A stretch of 64,000 bases of DNA, taken from Myxococcaceae bacterium JPH2 (GTDB taxonomy: Bacteria; Myxococcota; Myxococcia; Myxococcales; Myxococcaceae). The notes under the pieces were generated by a model. It made no database searches and was not told where the DNA came from. It saw nothing but the letters and a program-made list of their open reading frames with translations. Both the position numbers and the translations under genes were made by a program. The stretch is taken from NCBI GenBank assembly GCA_016458225.1, contig JAEMGR010000009.1, positions 248,001-312,000 of the forward strand, given 5' to 3'. This document shows positions 53,569-62,125 of this stretch, in pieces; position 1 is the stretch's first letter, and every line of letters starts with the position of its first letter.

Positions 53569-55299
53569 TCACGGCACGCCGGCCTCCAGCATCTTCCAGC
53601 GGGCGTCGATCCATGCGCGCAGGAACTCCATTTCCTCGTCGTAGGAGTTGAAGTGGTCGCGCGACTGCCAGTTCGGGAAGTTGGTCTCACCATTCGTACC
53701 GGGTGAGCCGAAGACGACGTAGCTCGAGCGCCACCGGGCCCAATCGCGCCGCGCGGACGGGGCAATCTCTCGGACGTAACCCTCCACGAGTTCCTGGACC
53801 GCGTGCACGTTCAGTTCGTTGGACAAGAACGCCCGGTAGCGCGCATGCATCGCGCTGGAGAACGTCGGCTCCGCCAGCATGCGGGAGAACAGCAGGTTGT
53901 TGCTCGCAAACGTCTTCCATTCCTGGGGACTCGTCCGGGTGGTGTCGAAGTTCTGGCCAAACGAAGCATCCAGGTCCCACGGCAGGAAGCGCCAGACCTT
54001 CCCGGGCGAAGGGTCTCTCGCGTGGTACGCATTCTTCGAGTGGGAGTCCGTGCCCAGGATGAGCGTGTTGAAGATCCACCAATCCATGTAGTCGTGCAGG
54101 TCGGCGCGCCCTGCCAGCCCATCCCGGAAGCCCCCAGGGGGCGCGTCCGACGTGAAGGCGATGAGCGACGCGAGGGTGTCGAAGGAATGAGGCTGCCCCG
54201 CGGCGGGGAGGCCCTCTTCCTTGGCCAGTCCCTCGCCGAGCCAGGACTTGGCCAGGCCATCCCGCCGGAGGCGAGAGAAGTTCGCGTTGGCGTCCACGGC
54301 CTTGAACAGCTCTGCCTTCGAGGAGAGCCCCTGCCGCGCCAGCAGCCGTTTGTCCGCGTGGTCCGCCACCGTGTAGAGCCCCACGTAGCGATTGTTCGCA
54401 TAGACAATCGCGCTGAACGCATGCAGGCGCAGGTGCCTCGGCGACATCCGCGCCCACAAGTCGAAGGCCAGGCGCGTGCGCAGGTATGAGTTGTCATTGA
54501 AGGTGGAGACCAGGACGATCCGCTTGCGGTCCGTGAAGTCATCCCCCATCACCGGCTCGGTGAAGAGCTGCTCGTCCGCGAACTTGAGCGTGAGGCTGCG
54601 CTTGGGGAACGCACTGGAGCTGGCGCCTCGGTACTTTGCCTCGATGTCATACCGCTTGCCTCGGTAGACGACCTGCGCCGTGCGGTATCCGCCCGCGGTC
54701 AGGCCCGCGGGACCGTACGAGAGGTGGATGACCGGCAGGCCGTACTCCTCCGTGTATGCCTGGGGGTCGACGATGCGCACGTTGCCCGGAGCGGACTCGT
54801 TCTCCGCCACGCCGATCTTCAGCGTGTCCGTCGCGCCCGAGTGAACCTCGTGCACCCGCAGCAGCCACACCGCGGCCTGATCCCGACCCGGGGTCCAGTG
54901 CAGCGTGCCGCTCGCGCCGTCGAACGTCGCGCCGGGGGGAAGGTTCTCCACCGAGAACGTGGGCACACCGTCCGCGCCGGCAGCGCACGACACCTGCGTC
55001 GTGAGCGATTCGCCCTCCAGGAGCCAGCGAGGAGGCCCCACGATGAGCGTGCAACTGGACGGGGTGCCGGCGTCGGTGAGCCCGCCATCGGCTTGCCCAG
55101 GAGTGTCTCCTGCGTCGGGCTGCTCGCCGCCTCCGTCGGAGACGCCAGCGGGCGGACCCGGCAGGGACTCGTCACCGGGCGGGTTCGTCGCGTGCGGCGA
55201 CCCGCAGGCCACCCAACACAGACATGCCACGCCCAGACACCGCCATGCCCATCCGTCCACCCGCCCCGCCCCCTGGCGCCCGCTCCGGACGCACGGCAT
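53569..55299 (-). CDS. CotH kinase family lipoprotein
   Basis: The 576-residue protein has an N-terminal signal ending near CLCWVAC (lipobox-like), then a Pro/Gly/Asp linker, an Ig-like domain (about 75-150: NLPPGATFDGASGTLHWTPG is a putative-Ig pattern), and a CotH domain: KYRGASSSAFPKRSLTLKF, LVSTFNDNSYLRTRLAFDLW, KVWRFLPWDLDASFG. CotH proteins are atypical protein kinases first known from spore coats; in myxobacteria many are surface lipoproteins. A GTG at 55260 is an alternative start with a shorter signal. A short beta-barrel gene lies upstream on the same strand. Confidence 0.82.
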   Translation of the reverse strand: MPCVRSGRQGAGRVDGWAWRCLGVACLCWVACGSPHATNPPGDESLPGPPAGVSDGGGEQPDAGDTPGQADGGLTDAGTPSSCTLIVGPPRWLLEGESLTTQVSCAAGADGVPTFSVENLPPGATFDGASGTLHWTPGRDQAAVWLLRVHEVHSGATDTLKIGVAENESAPGNVRIVDPQAYTEEYGLPVIHLSYGPAGLTAGGYRTAQVVYRGKRYDIEAKYRGASSSAFPKRSLTLKFADEQLFTEPVMGDDFTDRKRIVLVSTFNDNSYLRTRLAFDLWARMSPRHLRLHAFSAIVYANNRYVGLYTVADHADKRLLARQGLSSKAELFKAVDANANFSRLRRDGLAKSWLGEGLAKEEGLPAAGQPHSFDTLASLIAFTSDAPPGGFRDGLAGRADLHDYMDWWIFNTLILGTDSHSKNAYHARDPSPGKVWRFLPWDLDASFGQNFDTTRTSPQEWKTFASNNLLFSRMLAEPTFSSAMHARYRAFLSNELNVHAVQELVEGYVREIAPSARRDWARWRSSYVVFGSPGTNGETNFPNWQSRDHFNSYDEEMEFLRAWIDARWKMLEAGVP

Positions 55300-55414
55300 C
55301 AGCACTAAGCATCCGCGGCCTTGGGGCCAAGGTCGCCGGGCCCGAGCGCTGTCCACCCGTGGACGCGCACCGGTCGCGCGCACGCGCCTCGCGTGGAGTC
55401 CGCGACGGCGCGGC

Positions 55415-56473
55415 TCAGTACGACACGGTCAAGCCCCAGTTCAGACTGGAGTAGGTCTCTTCCGCGACGCCGCCTTGCGACCAGCCCGTGCGCGTCCCCT
55501 CGCCCTTGAACGTGTCTTGGAAGTGCGACAGGCGATAGTGGACCGCGTAGCCCAGCGGTCCCCAGATGTCGCCCGCGATCCCCAGCACCGCGTTCCAGCC
55601 GAAGCTGGACACGGACTCGCCATGGTCGCTCACCTCCAGGTGGATCCGTCCGTCGTCGTCCCCGCCCAGCCGCTTTCCCGGCTGCGCACCGAGGAAGAGG
55701 CCACCCGCGGCCTCGAGCCGGATGGAGCGGAAGAGCGGAACCGAGACGTCCACGCCGAGGGTCGGGAACACGCGATGCGTCCCCAGGAGCGGCGTCTCAC
55801 TGCTCGCGTCCACGCTGAAGGCGCGCGAATGCAAACCGAAGCGCGTACCCACGTAGCCCGGCTGCGCGTTGGAGCCAAAGTTGAAGGAGTAGCGATACAT
55901 CGCCTGCGCGGTGACGGCCGTATCGGTCGCGTCCACCTCGCGCTTGGGCGTCTGACCTGCCTCGCCTCGCAGCGTCACGCTCGTGGACGAGAAGCCGCGC
56001 TGGTACGCCAGCACCACGCCCAGCCCGCGCAGCGCCGAGTCCCAATGCGCCAGCGGGAGGACCTCCAGCTCGACATCGAACCCGAGGTACGGCACCGACG
56101 AGGAGAACGTCTCGGTGTCGCCCGTCTGCTCTTCGAGGGGCTTGCGATCGTACTCGCCACAGGACTTCACGCCGGGGCGCGCGCAGTACCGCCGCCACGT
56201 CGTCGTTCCCGCTACGAAGAGGCGCAGCATCGGCGGCCGGACACGCCGCGCGGACACCATCCCGCCCGAGCCCGAATCCTGCGTCAGTGCGTGCCTGGCG
56301 GCCAGCCAGGCCGAGGCCTCCGCCACATGCGCATCCAGGTGAGGCGCGCTGACCGACGCGATGGGCAGCGCCCCATCGGGAACGGCCACCGACTGCGCCG
56401 CGGCTGAACCTCCCACCCCCATCAGCGCGAGCACCACGCCCGTCCGAGCCCACCCGAGTCTGGAGTTCTTCAT
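55415..56473 (-). CDS. Outer-membrane beta-barrel-like protein
   Basis: The 352-residue protein has a signal peptide (MKNSRLGWARTGVVLALMGVGGSAAAQS). A short helical N-terminal section is followed by regular beta strands with aromatic girdles (YRYSFNFGSNAQPGY, GWNAVLGIAGDIWGPLGYAVHYRL) and a C-terminal strand ending in Tyr (SSLNWGLTVSY), typical of barrels. Two cysteines near residue 90-100 may form a disulfide. A GTG seven codons upstream is an alternative start. It precedes the CotH gene on the same strand with 115 bases between. Confidence 0.72.
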   Translation of the reverse strand: MKNSRLGWARTGVVLALMGVGGSAAAQSVAVPDGALPIASVSAPHLDAHVAEASAWLAARHALTQDSGSGGMVSARRVRPPMLRLFVAGTTTWRRYCARPGVKSCGEYDRKPLEEQTGDTETFSSSVPYLGFDVELEVLPLAHWDSALRGLGVVLAYQRGFSSTSVTLRGEAGQTPKREVDATDTAVTAQAMYRYSFNFGSNAQPGYVGTRFGLHSRAFSVDASSETPLLGTHRVFPTLGVDVSVPLFRSIRLEAAGGLFLGAQPGKRLGGDDDGRIHLEVSDHGESVSSFGWNAVLGIAGDIWGPLGYAVHYRLSHFQDTFKGEGTRTGWSQGGVAEETYSSLNWGLTVSY

Positions 56474-56521
56474 CGCCCGGGGAGGTTCACCCACCCCATG
56501 GCCGATGTCCAGGCGCGGGGC

Positions 56522-57646
56522 TCAGGCGTTGGCGACCGTCGTGACCGAGACGGCAGGAGGCGATTTCGACTCCAGCGCGGGGCGCTGCGCCAGCGCCGGC
56601 GCGAGGAAGTCACGACGGTAGATGCGCACCATGGCCATGAAGAGCGACGCGATGAGGGGCCCCACCAGCACCCCCATCATCCCGAACACCGCCAGCCCCC
56701 CGAACATGGAGAGGAAGACGAGCAGCGGATGCAGCGCCATGCGCGCGCCACACAGCTTCGGTCGGACGAAGTTGTCGATGCCACCCACGAGGAAGGTTCC
56801 CCACGCGAGCAGGAAGACCCCCTCGGTCACCCGGTGACAGAGCAGGAGCACCACGCCAATGGGGCCCCACACGAGCGCGGTGCCTCCCACGGGGAGCAGC
56901 GCCATGAAGACCATGGCCGCGCCCCACACGCCCGCATGCGGCACCCCCGCGACCATCAGCCCGATGAAGCCACAGGCCCCCTGCACCAGGGCCGTCACCG
57001 TGTTGCCGTAGATGATGGCGTAGGCCACGTCGCTGAACTCGCGCGAGAAGGCCTCGAAGTAGCGCGCCTCCATGGGCAAGAGCCGCGACACCTCCGCGAC
57101 GAGCCGCCGCCCATCGAGGAAGAAGTAGTACATGGCCACCGTCATCAAGAAGAGGTCGATGACGAGTTCCGTGCCCGCGCTCACCACGTCCGCGAACAGC
57201 GCGGCGCCGCCGGTCACCACGGACATGAGCAGGCGCTCGGTCTCCGCGCCCTCTGGCTCCATGCGCAGATAGCGCCCCCATCCGGGAGGGAGGCTGTCGA
57301 TGAACTGGTGGCGCAGATCCACCCGCTCCAGCAGCTCGCGCGCCTGCCCCACGACGTGGAACAGCTCGCGCGCCACCATCCAGCCCACCAGCAGCAGGGG
57401 CACGAGGATGAGCAGGAACACCGTCAGCGTGGACAAGGCCGCCGCCAGGGGTTTGCGACCCAACAGCCGCGCGCAGAGGCCGTCTTGGACCGGCATGAAG
57501 AGGACGACCAGGAAGCCGCCCAACAACACGGGCATCAAGAATGGCAGCAGAATTCGCGAGAACAGAAACAGCGCGAGTGCGAAGAGACCCGCGAAGATGA
57601 TGTTTGACCACTGCTTCGATGCACCCTGCATCCGCGCCCACCCCAT
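56522..57646 (-). CDS. AI-2E family (PerM-type) transporter
   Basis: The protein has 374 residues with eight or so membrane helices: a first cluster (about 15-95), a long soluble loop (about 100-150), then the C-terminal cluster with the family segment GTALVWGPIGVVLLLCHRVTEGVFLLAWG and GGIDNFVRPKLCG, MALHPLLVFLSMFGGLAVFG. Members include TqsA and PerM and export small molecules or sodium/protons; no substrate can be named. ATGs at 57646 and 57631 are both plausible with weak ribosome sites. Confidence 0.88.
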   Translation of the reverse strand: MGWARMQGASKQWSNIIFAGLFALALFLFSRILLPFLMPVLLGGFLVVLFMPVQDGLCARLLGRKPLAAALSTLTVFLLILVPLLLVGWMVARELFHVVGQARELLERVDLRHQFIDSLPPGWGRYLRMEPEGAETERLLMSVVTGGAALFADVVSAGTELVIDLFLMTVAMYYFFLDGRRLVAEVSRLLPMEARYFEAFSREFSDVAYAIIYGNTVTALVQGACGFIGLMVAGVPHAGVWGAAMVFMALLPVGGTALVWGPIGVVLLLCHRVTEGVFLLAWGTFLVGGIDNFVRPKLCGARMALHPLLVFLSMFGGLAVFGMMGVLVGPLIASLFMAMVRIYRRDFLAPALAQRPALESKSPPAVSVTTVANA

Positions 57647-57739
57647 CCCGAAGCCCGCGCACCGCTGACCACCCGCCACAGAACTAGGGATGGCCGCGGG
57701 CCCCTGGAAGCCCACCGCCTGTCACTTGGAGGAAGCACC

Positions 57740-58228
57740 ATGACTTCTGGACGTTTCGTTCTCGCCACCACCGTCGCGCTCAGCGCGCTGGGCGCCCTGC
57801 TCTCTGGCGCGGGCTGCGGCAATGAGGCCCCCTGCTCGGACTGCCCCGCGGTGGAGGGGCGCTACCAGCTCTCGTTCCCCGACGCGGGCGTCTCCAGCGA
57901 CTGCACCAGCCTGGGCATCACCGGGCTGCCGCAGGGCGCGAACCTGGAGGTGAACCGCAACGGCAACAGCCTCACGGGGACGCTGGAGGGCGTGTCGCTC
58001 CTGGGCAGCGTCACGACGTCCGGGGGCTTCGCGCTCGGGGGAACCCACGCCAACGTGGATGCCGGCCGCACTGACACGCTCAACCTCGCGGGCCGGACCC
58101 AGCCGCTGGGCGCGGACGGCGGCATGGTGGGCTTGGAGGGAACGTTCACCGCCAACTACTCGAACTCGGGGACCGGAGGGCAGCGGACCTGCGCCCTCAA
58201 CAGCCCCTTCACGGCGACCCGGCGGTGA
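57740..58228 (+). CDS. Predicted lipoprotein, unknown
   Basis: The protein has 162 residues. The signal MTSGRFVLATTVALSALGALL ends in lipobox SGAGC at Cys26. A short CSDCP pair follows, then a beta-strand-rich domain of Gly/Thr/Ser repeats (LTGTLEGVSLLGSVTTSGGF). GGAGG lies 7 bases before ATG. Nothing suggests an enzyme; a beta-sandwich binding or structural role is likely. Confidence 0.75.
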   Translation: MTSGRFVLATTVALSALGALLSGAGCGNEAPCSDCPAVEGRYQLSFPDAGVSSDCTSLGITGLPQGANLEVNRNGNSLTGTLEGVSLLGSVTTSGGFALGGTHANVDAGRTDTLNLAGRTQPLGADGGMVGLEGTFTANYSNSGTGGQRTCALNSPFTATRR

Positions 58229-58260
58229 GCCAGGGCCGCCGGGAGCGGCGCCAGGGCGAA

Positions 58261-58380
58261 TTACTTCTTCTTCCCCTCGGCGGCGGCCTTCGCGGCCTCC
58301 TTCTGCTTCTTGATCCGCTTCTTCCAGTGCTGGCGGATCTTCATCTGCACGCGGCGGTGCTTGCTCTTGCTGTTGGCCAT
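58261..58380 (-). CDS. Tiny lysine-rich protein, 39 residues
   Basis: The peptide begins MANSKSKHRRVQMKIRQHWK and continues with KK-rich sequence to EGKKK; 40% basic residues and no acidic cluster. AGGAG lies 8 bases before ATG, and codon use is normal for the genome, so it looks real though very short. Size and charge suggest a ribosome- or nucleic-acid-associated protein; it matches no ribosomal protein I recognise. It converges with the lipoprotein gene and precedes the peptidase operon region. Confidence 0.65.
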   Translation of the reverse strand: MANSKSKHRRVQMKIRQHWKKRIKKQKEAAKAAAEGKKK

Positions 58381-58420
58381 GTGGGTGGCTCCTGGTCTCC
58401 GAAATGGAGCAAAGGGGGGC

Positions 58421-59809
58421 TTACCTATCAGAACCCGGAGGCCTCCCGGAAGAGGAACCCTCTGACTCGTCCCCGGAGGGGGGGGCGGCGTCGGCTGGCG
58501 CATCCCCTGCCCGGGTGGCCTCCTCGGGCGCGGGACGGGTCGGGAATGGGATGCCCTCGGCCCCCCGGACGTTGGTGGGACGCGCCGCGGACACCGTCAC
58601 TTCGCCCTCGCGATCCTCGTCGCTGGGGCGCTCCCGGGAGGCCGGGACGCTCGTCTGGTGGGGGCGCTTCTTCACCGAGGCGAAGATGGGGCGGCAGGCG
58701 TCCACGAAGCGGCGCACCTCGTCCAAGGGGAGCGCGGGCGAGTAGTTGCCGTTGGCCCCCGTCATGGGCGTGGCCATGCACATGGCGTTGAGGATGGCCT
58801 CCTCGGTGGCCTCCATGACCGCCTCGTAGAGGGGGTCCAGGCGCTGATCGAGGAGGATCTTCATCTTGTAGACCATCTTCTGGGTGCGCCTGGGGATGAT
58901 GTTCGCGGTGGAGAAGCCCACGACAATCTCTCCGGAGCCGTGCGCCGCGTAGCTGCCCACGCGCCCGATGCCCAGGCCCACGCGCTTGCACAGGCGGTTG
59001 ATTTGATGGCTCAGCAGCGGCGCGTCCGTGGCCACCACCGCGATGATGGAGCCGTAGGACTTGCCCCGGTGGGGCGTGCCCTTGAACTTCTCCACCAGCA
59101 CCTCGCCCACCGGCAGGCCGCCCACGCGCAGGTTGTGCATCTTCCCGAAGTTGGACATGACGAGCACGCCCAGCGTGTAGCCCCCGAGCACCTCCGGCAG
59201 CTTGCGTGACGCGGTGCCGATGCCGCCCTTGAAGTCGCACGTCACCATGCCGGTGCCGCCGCCGACGTTGCCCTCCTCCACCGGGCCGGACGCCGCCTTG
59301 TTGATGGCCTCGAAGACGTGCTCCTCGCGCACGTGGCGCCCGGAGATGTCGTTGAGCCACGAGTCGTCGCACTCGCCGACCACGGGGATGATGACGTCGT
59401 GCTCGTCACCGATGCCGGGGTAGCGCTCCACCAGGTAGCGCGCCACGCCGTCGGACACGGCGCCCACCGCCATGGTGTTGGTGAGCAGGATGGGCGTCTC
59501 GATGAGGCCCCACTCCATGAGCTGCGTCATGCCGGAGACCTCGCCCGCGCCGTTGAGCACGAAGCCGCCTCCGCTCATCCGCTCCATGAAGATGTTGCCC
59601 AGGTTGGGCAGGATGGCGGTGACGCCCGTGCGCACGGGCCCGTAGCCGGGACGCAGCGGCCCATCCCCCTGGATGAGCGTGCAGTGCCCCACGAGCACGC
59701 CTTCCACATCCGTGATGGCGTTGTACTTCCCGGGCTTGAAGCGCCCCAGCGGCAGCCCCAGCTCCCGCGCGCGAACCCGCGGGCCGTTCTCTTCCGGTAT
59801 GCGCACCAT
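58421..59809 (-). CDS. P1-family (DmpA-like) aminopeptidase
   Basis: N-terminal nucleophile peptidase that autocleaves; DmpA-type enzymes remove N-terminal residues including beta- and D-amino acids. The 462-residue protein has the family blocks NAITDVEGVLVGH, GVTAILPN and NVGGGTGMVTCDFKGGIGTAS. The autocleavage site is Gly254-Ser255 (KSYGSIIAVVATDAPLL), the Ser becoming the nucleophile. A Pro/Glu-rich 80-residue tail is extra. The ribosome site is weak. It is preceded on the same strand by a TetR gene 30 bases away. Confidence 0.9.
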   Translation of the reverse strand: MVRIPEENGPRVRARELGLPLGRFKPGKYNAITDVEGVLVGHCTLIQGDGPLRPGYGPVRTGVTAILPNLGNIFMERMSGGGFVLNGAGEVSGMTQLMEWGLIETPILLTNTMAVGAVSDGVARYLVERYPGIGDEHDVIIPVVGECDDSWLNDISGRHVREEHVFEAINKAASGPVEEGNVGGGTGMVTCDFKGGIGTASRKLPEVLGGYTLGVLVMSNFGKMHNLRVGGLPVGEVLVEKFKGTPHRGKSYGSIIAVVATDAPLLSHQINRLCKRVGLGIGRVGSYAAHGSGEIVVGFSTANIIPRRTQKMVYKMKILLDQRLDPLYEAVMEATEEAILNAMCMATPMTGANGNYSPALPLDEVRRFVDACRPIFASVKKRPHQTSVPASRERPSDEDREGEVTVSAARPTNVRGAEGIPFPTRPAPEEATRAGDAPADAAPPSGDESEGSSSGRPPGSDR

Positions 59810-59839
59810 GCGCCGACCGTAATCGACCGCCCCCGAGGG

Positions 59840-60502
59840 TCAACCCCGTCCTTGCCCGACGGGCACGGCCAGCCCCTCCAGCAGGCGGCGCGTCTGCGTG
59901 CGAGCCAGCGTCTCCGCGGACTCGGGGCCTTGGTGGGCGGTGTCGAGCTGCCGGTCCACGAGCAGCGAGGCGAGCCCATGCACCTGCGACCACGCGGTGA
60001 GCGCCAGCGATGTCTGATCTCCGGCCCGCAGCAGCCCCGCGGCCTGCCCGGCCTCGATGCACCGCACCAGCAGGCAGAATGCATCCTCCCCTGTCTCGGA
60101 GGCCACGGGCTCGTGTGGCCGGGTGAAGTGCGGCCCGAACATCACCCGGAAGTGCGGCGGGTGGCGGACCGCGAAGAGCACATAGGCCTCGCCCGCCGCG
60201 GCGAGCTGCTCCAGCGGCCCTGACGCGCGCGCCATTCGCTCGCGCATCTCGCGCGCCATCGCGCGGTACCCTTCCGCCGCCACCGCCTCCAGCAGCGCCT
60301 CTTTGTCCGCGAAGTGACGGTAGGGCGCCGCGTGGGTGACGCCCGCCCGCCGCGCCACCTCTCGCAGGGTCAGCGCCGCGAACCCCTCCTCGGCGATGAG
60401 CGCCACCGCCGCGTCCACCAGCGCCTGGCGCAGGTCCCCATGGTGATAGCGAGACTTCTCGGGCCGCCCCGCCGCCTGTGTCCGTCCGCTTCGCGTCGCC
60501 AA
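59840..60502 (-). CDS. TetR-family repressor
   Basis: The 220-residue protein has an N-terminal helix-turn-helix (LREVARRAGVTHAAPYRHFADKEAL, about 47-71) and the TetR C-terminal ligand domain of the WHG type (WSQVHGLASLLVD). The start is TTG with GGGAGG 8 bases upstream. It diverges from a carotenoid oxygenase gene, and two overlapping palindromes lie between them, so it very likely represses that gene and itself. The inducer could be a carotenoid-derived or fatty molecule; that is inference. Confidence 0.88.
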   Translation of the reverse strand: MATRSGRTQAAGRPEKSRYHHGDLRQALVDAAVALIAEEGFAALTLREVARRAGVTHAAPYRHFADKEALLEAVAAEGYRAMAREMRERMARASGPLEQLAAAGEAYVLFAVRHPPHFRVMFGPHFTRPHEPVASETGEDAFCLLVRCIEAGQAAGLLRAGDQTSLALTAWSQVHGLASLLVDRQLDTAHQGPESAETLARTQTRRLLEGLAVPVGQGRG

Positions 60503-60573
60503 CGTCCGCGCCTCCCGCGCATGCCACTGCTCGACGTATGGGACCTAATCACTGTCCCCTTGAAGTTACCATC

Positions 60574-60591
60574 GTCAACATCAATGTTGAC
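60574..60591. promoter_or_regulatory. TetR operator 1
   Basis: GTCAACAT-CA-ATGTTGAC is an 18-base palindrome with perfect 8-base arms, lying in an AT-rich patch between the divergent TetR and oxygenase genes. It contains most of a TTGACA -35-like hexamer (60587-60592), so binding would block RNA polymerase. The core CAACAT/ATGTTG recurs in operator 2. Confidence 0.65.
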
Positions 60592-60618
60592 ACCGACAAC
60601 ATGCAATGTTTACGGTGT
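60590..60618. promoter_or_regulatory. TetR operator 2, longer palindrome
   Basis: ACACCG..AACAT and ATGTT..CGGTGT form a 29-base imperfect palindrome (11 of 13 arm positions match, 3-base centre). It touches operator 1 and shares the AACAT/ATGTT core. It sits about 58 bases before the oxygenase ATG. Cooperative binding of two dimers is possible. Confidence 0.6.
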
Positions 60619-60675
60619 CTACAACTTCCGCGAGGCACCGCTCGGGTGCCTTGCCTCACACGAGAGGCGCGCCAC

Positions 60676-62103
60676 ATGACGACCGCGACATCCTTGCAAC
60701 CGACCGCGCAGTCCCTGGGTTGGCACCGGGCCTTCCGTGCGCTGCCTCGCGCGCACGGCTTCGAGCCACTGCGGGTAGAGGGACGCGTGCCCGAGGATCT
60801 GCGAGGCACGCTGTATCGCGTGGGCCCTTGGACGTTCGACGTGCAAGGGCGCCCGTTCCAGCACTGGTTCGACGGAGACGGCGGCATGCTGGGCGTGCGC
60901 TTCGGACCGGAGGGCGTGACGGGCGCGGCGAGGCTGATGGACACCCCCACCATGCTGGCGGAGCGGCGATCCGGTCGGCGGCGCTACGGCGCCTATGGCA
61001 CGCCCACGCCCCTGCTGCACAAGCTGCGCAACGCGCGGAAGAACTCAGCGAACACGTCGGTCATGGCGTGGAACGGGCGGCTCTATGCGCTGTTCGAGCC
61101 GTGCCGTCCGGTCGAAGTGTCCCCCGAGGATCTCACCAGCCTGGGCGAGACGGACCTGGGCGGCGTGGTGGCGGAGAGCTTCTCCGCGCATCCCCACCGG
61201 GTGCCCTCACGGCGGACGACGTACAACTTCGGCGTGCGCTACGGCCGAGAGACGACGCTGGACCTCTTCGCCCTGCCCGACCAGGGGCCCGCGCGACTCA
61301 TGGGCACGGTGAAGCTGCCGGGCGCCACCATGGTCCACGACTTCATCGCCACGGACCGCTACCTCATCTTCTTCTTGCCGGCGCTGCGCCTCGACGTGCT
61401 CCGGATGGTGCTCCGCGTGGGCTCGTTCGGGGGCAACCTCCGATGGAAGCCCGGCGTGGGCTCGGAAATCCTCGTGGTGCCCATCGATGACGTGGCGCAC
61501 CCCGTGCGCATCCCCACCGACGCCTTCTACCAGTGGCACTTCGCCAACGCGTACGAAGAGGGTGAGCGGCTGGTGGTGGACTACGTGCACTACCCCGACT
61601 TCACGACGAACCAGTGGCTGGGCGAGCTGGCGAAGGGCCCCGCCACCACCCCGGCCCAAGGCCAGTTCCATCGAGCGGTCGTGGACCTGAAGGGCCGCCG
61701 CTTCCTCACCGAACAGCGCGCGGACATGAGCTGCGAGTTCCCCCGCGTCGCGCCGAGCGCGGTGGGCCGGCCCTACCAGAAGGCCTACGTCAGCATCCAC
61801 ACGACGGCCGAAGCGAGGCATGGACACTTCGACGGCGTGGCGAGCGTGGACGTTACGTCCGGGCGCACCACCGTGGCCGCGTTGGGCCCGGAGCAGTATC
61901 CCTCCGAGCCCGTCTTCGTGCCGCGCGCGGGCTCACGCGCGGAGGACGAAGGCTGGGTCCTCACCCAGGTGTACGACGCGCGAAGCGACACCTCGCACGT
62001 CGCGGTGCTGGATGCGCAGCGGCTCGAGGAGGGCCCGGTGGCGCGGTGCCACTTCGACCACGCCCTCCCCTTCACCTTCCACGGCGGCTTCGCGCCCGCG
62101 TGA
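60676..62103 (+). CDS. Carotenoid cleavage oxygenase family protein
   Basis: Iron enzyme that cleaves polyene double bonds to apocarotenals or retinal. The protein has 475 residues. The four iron-ligand histidines are all present: His172 (SAHPHRV), His221 (MVHDFI), His288 (YQWHFAN) and His469 (FTFHGG), spaced like the RPE65/ACO family. The opening RGTLYRVGPWTFDVQG and HWFDGDGG is typical. GAGAGG lies 8 bases before ATG. It diverges from the TetR gene that probably controls it. Stilbene-cleaving members share the fold, so the substrate is not certain. Confidence 0.9.
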   Translation: MTTATSLQPTAQSLGWHRAFRALPRAHGFEPLRVEGRVPEDLRGTLYRVGPWTFDVQGRPFQHWFDGDGGMLGVRFGPEGVTGAARLMDTPTMLAERRSGRRRYGAYGTPTPLLHKLRNARKNSANTSVMAWNGRLYALFEPCRPVEVSPEDLTSLGETDLGGVVAESFSAHPHRVPSRRTTYNFGVRYGRETTLDLFALPDQGPARLMGTVKLPGATMVHDFIATDRYLIFFLPALRLDVLRMVLRVGSFGGNLRWKPGVGSEILVVPIDDVAHPVRIPTDAFYQWHFANAYEEGERLVVDYVHYPDFTTNQWLGELAKGPATTPAQGQFHRAVVDLKGRRFLTEQRADMSCEFPRVAPSAVGRPYQKAYVSIHTTAEARHGHFDGVASVDVTSGRTTVAALGPEQYPSEPVFVPRAGSRAEDEGWVLTQVYDARSDTSHVAVLDAQRLEEGPVARCHFDHALPFTFHGGFAPA

Positions 62104-62125
62104 GGCGCAAAGCCGCTCGGGTGAC

